Below are positions 13,757-19,155 of a stretch of DNA of 19,155 nucleotides, piece by piece. The notes beneath the pieces were generated by a model. It was given only the letters and a program-made list of their open reading frames with translations, made no database searches and had not been told where the DNA came from. The DNA is from XYA12-FULL-58-9 sp001798605 (GTDB lineage Bacteria > Myxococcota > XYA12-FULL-58-9), in NCBI GenBank assembly GCA_036736205.1, contig DAINMX010000111.1:1-19155 (forward strand). Reading direction: 5' to 3'. Position 1 is the first letter of the stretch, and the number at the start of each line of letters is the position of its first letter. The translations under genes were made by a program, and so were the position numbers.

Positions 13757-15484
13757 TTGGCCGAAAAGAACCGGGAGTCTCGCATTAGCAACGTTGGCGG
13801 CAATGTCAGTGGCCTCAAGGCCAGCCAAAAGAAGGCACTTGAACGCACCTACCATCGCCGGGTAGACCCAAAGAAGGTTATCAGCCCCGAGCTCGCCTCA
13901 CATCTTGCATGGATTTCAAGAGAGGTGGGACGTCAGGTCGGTGTACTCGTCAATCGACGCGGACAAATCGAGCAGACCTTTGTAGGCGACCCCAAGCGCA
14001 TCTACCTTCCCGATGTTGGCAGGCAGCGGGTTGGTCTCGGTCACTACCGCGGTTTGCGCCACATCCACACCGTACTCGACGATTCAGGGCTGCATCGCGA
14101 GGACCTCGCCGACCTCACCAAACTGCGCCTCGACATGGTCTGCTCTTTGGTGGTCACCGAGGGGGGCGAGCCTGACCGCTTCACCTACGCCTATCCGATG
14201 CCCGACGCCCCCGACGGCCGTGGTTTTTACCAGGAGATGGCGCAGTCGGTACACGAGCTGCAGCTCGACTTTGAAGAGCTCATTCGCGCGCTGGAGGAGG
14301 AGCTCGCTCGACGGGAGAGAACACGCAAGGCTGACGGCGGTCGCGAGCTGGTGGTACTCGTGGGCGTCTACCCTGACCGGGCGAGTTCCGAACGTTCTCT
14401 CTCCGAGCTCAAGGAGTTGTCTGCCACGGCAGATGTCCAGGTCGTCGACTCAATGGTACAAATCCGCCGTCAGGTCGACGCAAAGTATGTCGTCGGTCGC
14501 GGCAAACTCGAAGAGGTTGTGCTTCACTGCCTTGACGTCGGCGCTGAGCTGGTGATCTTCGATCACAACCTAAGCCCAGCCCAAGCACGCACCATCGCCG
14601 CGTTTTCCGATCTCAAAGTCATCGATCGTACTCAGCTCATTCTCGACATCTTCGCCCGTCACGCCAAGAGCCGTGACGGCAAGCTGCAGGTGGAACTCGC
14701 CCAACTCAAATACAACCTGCCCCGTCTCACCGACCTTGACGCAGGACTTTCACGCCTCACCGGCGGAATTGGCGGTCAGGGTCCCGGTGAGACCAAGCTT
14801 GAGATCAACCGTCGTCGAGCCCGCGATCGCATCACCAGGCTCAGCCGTGAGATTGACACCCTCTCCAAACGCCGCGAGCTGCGTCGCGCCCAGCGCCAAC
14901 GGACAATGGTACCGACCATTTCCATTGTCGGATACACCAATGCCGGCAAATCGACTTTGCTCAACAGTCTGACCAACAGTCATGTGGAAGTGGAGAACAA
15001 GCTCTTCGCTACACTGGATCCAACCAGTCGCCGTCTGCGATTTCCGAAGGAACGTGAAGCCATCATCACCGACACCGTCGGTTTCATTCGCGACCTACCA
15101 CCAGACTTGATGAAGGCGTTTCGCGCCACCCTCGAAGAGCTCGAGACCGCTGATCTTCTCTTGCACGTCATAGACGTCTCAGACCCGGACCGAGACGAGA
15201 AGGCCCAAGCCGTCAACAATACCCTCTCAGACCTGCAACTCGATGGCATTCCGCACATCATTGTGTTCAACAAATCCGACAGGGTGGAGCCCTTTGAGGC
15301 TCGCGCTTTGGCCCTCAAGGCGCACGGCGTCGCCATTTCGGCGGCGAGCGGCGATGGACTCAAAGACCTGGTCAACCTCATCGCGCACCGACTCTGGCAG
15401 ATCGAGATCCTCGCCGAGGATGATGCTTGGGCGAGTGAAACGGTAGCCAGAAGTCACAAAAACATCAGCTCTCCTTGTCAGTGA
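13757..15484 (+). CDS. hflX: Ribosome-associated GTPase HflX, long N-terminal form
   Basis: HflX is a GTPase that binds the 50S subunit and splits stalled or stress-arrested ribosomes. The 575-residue protein starts at TTG 13757, since no in-frame ATG or GTG fits the conserved N-terminus (GLKASQKKALERTYHRRV). Residues 1-190 are an extra N-terminal domain found in the longer HflX forms of Deltaproteobacteria and relatives. The HflX domain follows (VLVGVYPDR, YVVGRGKLEEV, FDHNLSPAQ) with the glycine-rich GGIGGQGPGE at 336-345. The GTPase motifs are all present: G1 GYTNAGKST (392-400), G3 DTVGF (439-443), G4 NKSD (505-508) and G5 SAAS (528-531). It seems intact. The 3' end overlaps the converging lipoprotein gene by seven bases. 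Confidence 0.95.
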   Translation: MAEKNRESRISNVGGNVSGLKASQKKALERTYHRRVDPKKVISPELASHLAWISREVGRQVGVLVNRRGQIEQTFVGDPKRIYLPDVGRQRVGLGHYRGLRHIHTVLDDSGLHREDLADLTKLRLDMVCSLVVTEGGEPDRFTYAYPMPDAPDGRGFYQEMAQSVHELQLDFEELIRALEEELARRERTRKADGGRELVVLVGVYPDRASSERSLSELKELSATADVQVVDSMVQIRRQVDAKYVVGRGKLEEVVLHCLDVGAELVIFDHNLSPAQARTIAAFSDLKVIDRTQLILDIFARHAKSRDGKLQVELAQLKYNLPRLTDLDAGLSRLTGGIGGQGPGETKLEINRRRARDRITRLSREIDTLSKRRELRRAQRQRTMVPTISIVGYTNAGKSTLLNSLTNSHVEVENKLFATLDPTSRRLRFPKEREAIITDTVGFIRDLPPDLMKAFRATLEELETADLLLHVIDVSDPDRDEKAQAVNNTLSDLQLDGIPHIIVFNKSDRVEPFEARALALKAHGVAISAASGDGLKDLVNLIAHRLWQIEILAEDDAWASETVARSHKNISSPCQ

Positions 15485-16041
15485 GTTTCAATTGAATCTG
15501 TGCTTGGTGGCCGACTTCTACGGCGACCGCCATCGCCGCCGACCACCCAAGGTCTGCGAATCAGATGCGGGTAGCTCGTGCCAAACTTCTGTCGCTGGGT
15601 GTCGGTCATAGCAAACAAGACACCAATCTTTAGCTCCAGCATGTGGCGGCGGGGTTCCATGGAACGCAGCATCATGTCATTTGCCGCGGCCTCAGCGTCC
15701 TCCCGAGAACCCTTGATGAGAAGCTCCCAGAGAGTCGATGGGTCACCTGGCTGCGGTTGCCGGAGCAATGCCCGTTGCTTCATGTGAGCGGTCAACAACT
15801 CATCCATCACCTTGCGTTGGGCTGGTGTCAGCCCGAGGTTGTTAACCACCTCCTGATCATTCCACCACGCCACGCGGACCAACGGGGCGACCTCAGCCGA
15901 TTCTGCAGTGCCAGTAACAGTGGCACTGGACAGGTTTGTCTCGTCTTCGTTTCCCTTCCTTTCTGAGCTTTTGCACCCCGCAACAACAAGCCAAGCCCCG
16001 ATAGCCGACAGAAGCAGCAAACGAACAGACGGGCATTCCAT
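15478..16041 (-). CDS. Spy/CpxP-like periplasmic lipoprotein
   Basis: A 187-residue lipoprotein. The signal peptide MECPSVRLLLLSAIGAW ends in lipobox VAGC, with Cys23 as the mature N-terminus. The body contains LGLTPAQRKVMDELL, the LTxxQ motif of the Spy/CpxP (Cpx-response and metal-sensing) group. A helix with MKQRALLRQ and a second variant of the motif (MTDTQRQKF) follow. Such proteins act as periplasmic chaperones or stress sensors; here this is by motif only. The C-terminus is basic (RRRSR). Six in-frame ATGs occur in a 9-bp repeat, so translation could begin anywhere from 16086 to 16041. I prefer 16041 because the longer forms would put several Asp residues ahead of the signal peptide. 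It is divergent from the TPR gene and converges on hflX. Confidence 0.75.
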   Translation of the reverse strand: MECPSVRLLLLSAIGAWLVVAGCKSSERKGNEDETNLSSATVTGTAESAEVAPLVRVAWWNDQEVVNNLGLTPAQRKVMDELLTAHMKQRALLRQPQPGDPSTLWELLIKGSREDAEAAANDMMLRSMEPRRHMLELKIGVLFAMTDTQRQKFGTSYPHLIRRPWVVGGDGGRRRSRPPSTDSIETH

Positions 16042-16092
16042 GTCTCCCATGTCTCCCATGTCTCCCATGTTTCCCATGTTTCCCATGTCTCC
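16039..16092. repeat. Six copies of a 9-bp repeat at a gene start
   Basis: On the minus strand the unit is ATGGGAGAC or ATGGGAAAC, six tandem units in exact register (16039-16092). The length is a multiple of three, so each unit adds Met-Gly-Asp or Met-Gly-Asn in frame to the lipoprotein, and each brings a GGRA Shine-Dalgarno-like core plus an ATG. Copy-number change would keep the frame but alter how many starts exist. Confidence 0.92.
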
Positions 16093-16095
16093 CCT

Positions 16096-16115
16096 GGGAT
16101 ATCATGGGATATCAT
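16096..16115. repeat. Two tandem copies of GGGATATCAT
   Basis: A perfect 10-bp direct repeat, each unit containing the palindrome GATATC. It lies between the divergent lipoprotein and TPR genes, right next to the 9-bp repeat. It could be an operator half-site pair for the divergent promoters, or simple sequence. The remaining intergenic sequence up to 16260 shows no gene I can support. Confidence 0.7.
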
Positions 16116-16260
16116 GGCGCGCACCAAGCCCCGTCGCGCCACTTTCCATCCGCGCCATCCGCGCTCCCGTGCTCCAAGGTCTAGCGCGACGACGGCCTGC
16201 GCTGATAGTACTCGACAACGTTGCGCGGCAATTGGTTTCTGTGGCCTTGAGGACAAACGC

Positions 16261-19092
16261 ATGGGTGAAAGTCTGCAAAATGTATCCCACGGACTCGGGC
16301 AAACCGTGTGGCTCATGACCGCGGCTGTTGCCTGCATGTTCGCGATGGGCTGCAATGAGGCAGGGCAGACTTCAACGAGGCTGGCACCCATCGTCGCTGC
16401 GCGGAAACGGTCGGTGGTGCTCATCACTCTCGATACGACTCGCGCAGATCATCTCCAGCCTTACGGTGCCAACAACGTGCCAACGCCGACCCTCATGGCG
16501 TTGGCCAACCATGGCATCGTCTTCGAGCAGGTCGTTGCGGTGGCGCCGATAACCTTGGTAGCACACACGAGCATCCTCAGCGGGCTTTATCCACCCGAGC
16601 ATGGCGTGCGCAACAACGGCATTCACTATGTTCCCGAGGATGTGCAAACACTTGCCGAGATTCTTCAGGGGAAGGGGTTTAGGACCGCGGCGTTTGTCTC
16701 TGCTGCGGTTCTGGAAAAACGTTATGGCCTGTCACAAGGATTCGACGTTTACGATGATGATCTCTCCAAGGGACGCCTTCGCCAACCGCGCATGGTGCCG
16801 GATCGCCCCGCCGGGATCACGGTGGATGCAGCGCGCACCTGGCTGGATGGTCTGAGCGATCGTGATCACTACTTTCTCTGGGTGCATCTCTACGATCCCC
16901 ACGCCCCCTATTCACCACCGCCCCCCTATCGTCGCACCTATCGCGAACGGATGTACGACGGTGAGATCGCCTACGTCGACGAGCAGATCGGACGGCTGCT
17001 CGCGCATCCCCGTATCAACGGCGATTACGGTGCCGACGAAGTTGACGATGCCAACCACAACAATGCTCCTTGGATACACGTGCTCGGGGACCATGGCGAG
17101 AGCTTGGGACAGCACAGTGAGAATACTCACGCGTTACTGGCCTATGAGTCGACGCTGCGGGTGCCATGGATCATGAGCGGTCCTGGAATCAAAGCCATGC
17201 GGGTAACGCAACCCGTGAGCCAAGTCGATCTGCTTCCCACAGTTCTCGACCAGGTTGACTTGGATGACGAGATTCCTCAGGGACTCAAGGGCATCAGCCA
17301 AATTCGCCGCCCGTCGCCGTCGCGCCACCGAGGGTTGTACGCCGAGACCTACCTACCGTACTACACCTACGGCTGGGCCAAGCTCCGAGTGCTGCGCTTT
17401 GGCCCTTGGAAGCTCATCGACTCCCCTGAGCCCGAGCTCTTCAATGTTCAACGAGATCCCAACGAACTCTCGAACCTCATAGAGCAACAGCCTGACGTTG
17501 CCTTCGACCTTCGCGCCGACTTTGACACCTTTGTCGCGGGCCACGGGGAGGCGGACAAAGAGGCCAACCTCGAAGTCGACGCTGACGCCATGGCGCAACT
17601 CGCGGCTCTTGGCTATGTGGCGGTGGGCAGCTCTGACCGCTACGCGACAGTTCCCCGACCCGATCCGAAAAAGTTGATCGATGTCCACGTGGCCCTCGAG
17701 CGGGCGCGACACTTCATTCGAGATCGCCTCTATGATCATGCTCGGAGCCAGTTGGAGATCGTCCTTGGGCGGGACCCCAACAATCTTGCGGCGCTGCTTG
17801 ATCTTGCGGAGGTGCAAGCGAGTCAAAACAGGCTCGACGAAGGTATCATCACACTGACAAGGGCCTTGGAGCTCGACCCCAGGTATACCCAGTCATACCT
17901 ATCCATGGCGCGCCTCGAGGCACGTCGCGGAGATCTGCAACGAGCATTAACGGTCACTCAACACGCCCTCGACCTCGATCCCAAGTCTCTTGAGGGGCGT
18001 CTGCAACAGGCACAGTTGTTGGCGCATTCAGGCAAGCTTGACGAGGCCGAGAGGCGGTTGCGGGAGGCTCTCTACCTCTATCCCGGGCACCCGCGACTAT
18101 TGCTCACCTACGCCCAGCTCGTGGAGATTCGCAAAGGAGAGCTCGACGCCGCCGAGAAGACGGTGCGCGCGGCACTCGATAGTGACCCATTCTTATTGGC
18201 AGCCTGGCTCACCCTCGGAGATCTGTTGGCCCGCAAGCACCAAGAAGAAGCCGCGGCAGCGGCATATCAAGAGGGACTTGAGCGCGAGCCCGACGATCCC
18301 GTTCTGCATGCTGAGCTCGGACTGTTACTCGCTCGATACGGCAAGGCGGATCGAGCGGAGAGGCACCTGCGCGAGGCGATTCGACTGTCGTCGGTTTTTC
18401 GCTCGGACGTCCATGTGAGTCTGGGCGCTCTGTTGGCAGAGTCTGGCCGTTGGCAAGAGGCGAAGCTCCAATACGATAAGGTCCTCGAAGACAATCCCAA
18501 GCACCCTGGTGCTCGCAACAACCTCGCCATAGCCAAATATCGTGGCGGTCGAGTGCAAGAGGCACTCGCAGACCTGTCGGCTTTGGTGCAAGAGTTTCCT
18601 CGACACGCCGATGCCCACAACAACCTCGCTGCCATTGCCATCGACCGGAAAGGCTGGCGGGCCGCCGAACAGCACGCCCGACGAGCGTTGCAGCTGCGAG
18701 AAGAAGAGCCGGCGGCCTGGAATAACCTCGGTCTCGCCCTCGACGAGCAGGGCAAGAGAGCTGAGGCTCTGGACGCATACCAGAAGGGTCTGGAAGAACA
18801 GCCTCTGTATTGGCAGGCGCGCCTCAACATGGGTGTCCTCTTGCGCAAACAGAATGAGACTGGGCGTGCCGCTGCCGCCCTGAAGGCCGTTGTGGATCAG
18901 GTCCCACACATTCCCGAAGGACACTTTGAGTTGGGCATGCTTTACGCGGGCCGCCTAGATGATCACGACCTCGCCCGCACCTATCTGAACACATTTCTGC
19001 GCATAGCCGGCCCCAATCATCCCAACCGCGGGCGCGCCGAGAAAGAACTCGCCAATCTTCATGCGCGACCGGTCTCGACAGAGAAGCATTGA
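16261..19092 (+). CDS. Lipoprotein with sulfatase-fold domain and about 13 TPR repeats
   Basis: A 943-residue protein starting at ATG 16261, with GAGGA seven bases ahead; the frame is open further upstream but lacks signals. The hydrophobic N-terminus ends in AMGC, predicting a lipid anchor at Cys31. Residues 50-450 have the alkaline phosphatase/sulfatase fold: metal-binding LDTTRADHL (D58), the loop ITLVAHTSILSGLYP, and LGDHGESLGQH (D277, H278). In true sulfatases the loop begins Cys- or Ser-x-Pro-x-Arg, the residue converted to formylglycine. Here that position is Thr98 and the Arg is His102, so ordinary sulfatase chemistry is unlikely. A phosphoesterase or transferase using Thr is possible. 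From about 470 to the end there are roughly 13 TPR repeats (for example WNNLGLALDEQGKRAEALDAY), which normally bind proteins. The substrate is unknown. Confidence 0.88.
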   Translation: MGESLQNVSHGLGQTVWLMTAAVACMFAMGCNEAGQTSTRLAPIVAARKRSVVLITLDTTRADHLQPYGANNVPTPTLMALANHGIVFEQVVAVAPITLVAHTSILSGLYPPEHGVRNNGIHYVPEDVQTLAEILQGKGFRTAAFVSAAVLEKRYGLSQGFDVYDDDLSKGRLRQPRMVPDRPAGITVDAARTWLDGLSDRDHYFLWVHLYDPHAPYSPPPPYRRTYRERMYDGEIAYVDEQIGRLLAHPRINGDYGADEVDDANHNNAPWIHVLGDHGESLGQHSENTHALLAYESTLRVPWIMSGPGIKAMRVTQPVSQVDLLPTVLDQVDLDDEIPQGLKGISQIRRPSPSRHRGLYAETYLPYYTYGWAKLRVLRFGPWKLIDSPEPELFNVQRDPNELSNLIEQQPDVAFDLRADFDTFVAGHGEADKEANLEVDADAMAQLAALGYVAVGSSDRYATVPRPDPKKLIDVHVALERARHFIRDRLYDHARSQLEIVLGRDPNNLAALLDLAEVQASQNRLDEGIITLTRALELDPRYTQSYLSMARLEARRGDLQRALTVTQHALDLDPKSLEGRLQQAQLLAHSGKLDEAERRLREALYLYPGHPRLLLTYAQLVEIRKGELDAAEKTVRAALDSDPFLLAAWLTLGDLLARKHQEEAAAAAYQEGLEREPDDPVLHAELGLLLARYGKADRAERHLREAIRLSSVFRSDVHVSLGALLAESGRWQEAKLQYDKVLEDNPKHPGARNNLAIAKYRGGRVQEALADLSALVQEFPRHADAHNNLAAIAIDRKGWRAAEQHARRALQLREEEPAAWNNLGLALDEQGKRAEALDAYQKGLEEQPLYWQARLNMGVLLRKQNETGRAAAALKAVVDQVPHIPEGHFELGMLYAGRLDDHDLARTYLNTFLRIAGPNHPNRGRAEKELANLHARPVSTEKH

Positions 19093-19155
19093 TAGATACC
19101 GAAAATCTTTCGCCAGGCCTGTTCGGTCAGAGATGACGTTCTGGCCGTTGGGCCG

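Noticed and set aside
16039..16115. Possible CRISPR-like array
   Set aside because: The units are 9 and 10 bp with no spacers, so they are simple tandem repeats.
16114..16260. N-terminal extension of the TPR gene to ATG 16114
   Set aside because: It would bury the signal peptide behind 49 basic, Pro-rich residues and overlaps the intergenic repeats. ATG 16261 has a good ribosome binding site.
19093..19155. Tail of the window after the TPR gene
   Set aside because: Only 63 bases; no hairpin with T-run or gene start could be supported.

Overview
The window looks like part of a draft genome or metagenome bin from a Myxococcota-type bacterium (the old Deltaproteobacteria). The clues are a MYXO-CTERM-like tail, a Cys-rich module of the type common in myxobacterial surface proteins, a MopE-type DGLDNDCDG motif, an HflX with a long N-terminal domain, and a lipoprotein-rich gene content. 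It is moderately GC rich by eye. A run of exactly 100 Ns (4049-4148) is probably a scaffold gap of unknown true length. I saw no tRNA, rRNA or CRISPR.

Region 1 (1-4048): a small membrane protein, a membrane diguanylate cyclase (GGEEF), and on the minus strand an 863-residue lipoprotein-like surface protein. That protein has four helix-hairpin-helix repeats, a MopE motif and a C-terminal propeller. A 59-bp piece of its 3' end is repeated (57/59) upstream, so direct repeats bracket the GGDEF gene.

Region 2 (4149-8728): a minus-strand lipoprotein of unknown function, the frameshifted C-terminal remnant of a tyrosine recombinase, and a large secreted glycoside-hydrolase-like protein. The last has a carbohydrate-binding N-terminus and a MYXO-CTERM-like C-terminus.

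Region 3 (8729-9959): a tightly coupled minus-strand pair of unrecognised genes, with a G-rich tract upstream that could form a quadruplex.

Region 4 (10129-15484): a plus-strand run. It holds a fused apolipoprotein N-acyltransferase and YddG-like exporter in one reading frame, an SCP2-like lipid-binding protein, an unrecognised 152-residue protein, and the ribosome-associated GTPase HflX.

Region 5 (15478-19155): a divergent pair made of a Spy/CpxP-like lipoprotein (minus) and a sulfatase-fold/TPR lipoprotein (plus). Between them lies a 9-bp tandem repeat in which every unit carries both an ATG and a GGRA Shine-Dalgarno-like core.

A loose theme is the cell envelope: four predicted lipoproteins, the enzyme that finishes lipoprotein maturation, a surface-anchored hydrolase and a membrane signalling enzyme. 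I see no evidence that they form one dedicated system. The best candidates for something undescribed are the Lnt-YddG fusion, the repeat-built start region at 16039-16092, and the coupled unknown pair at 8729-9815.
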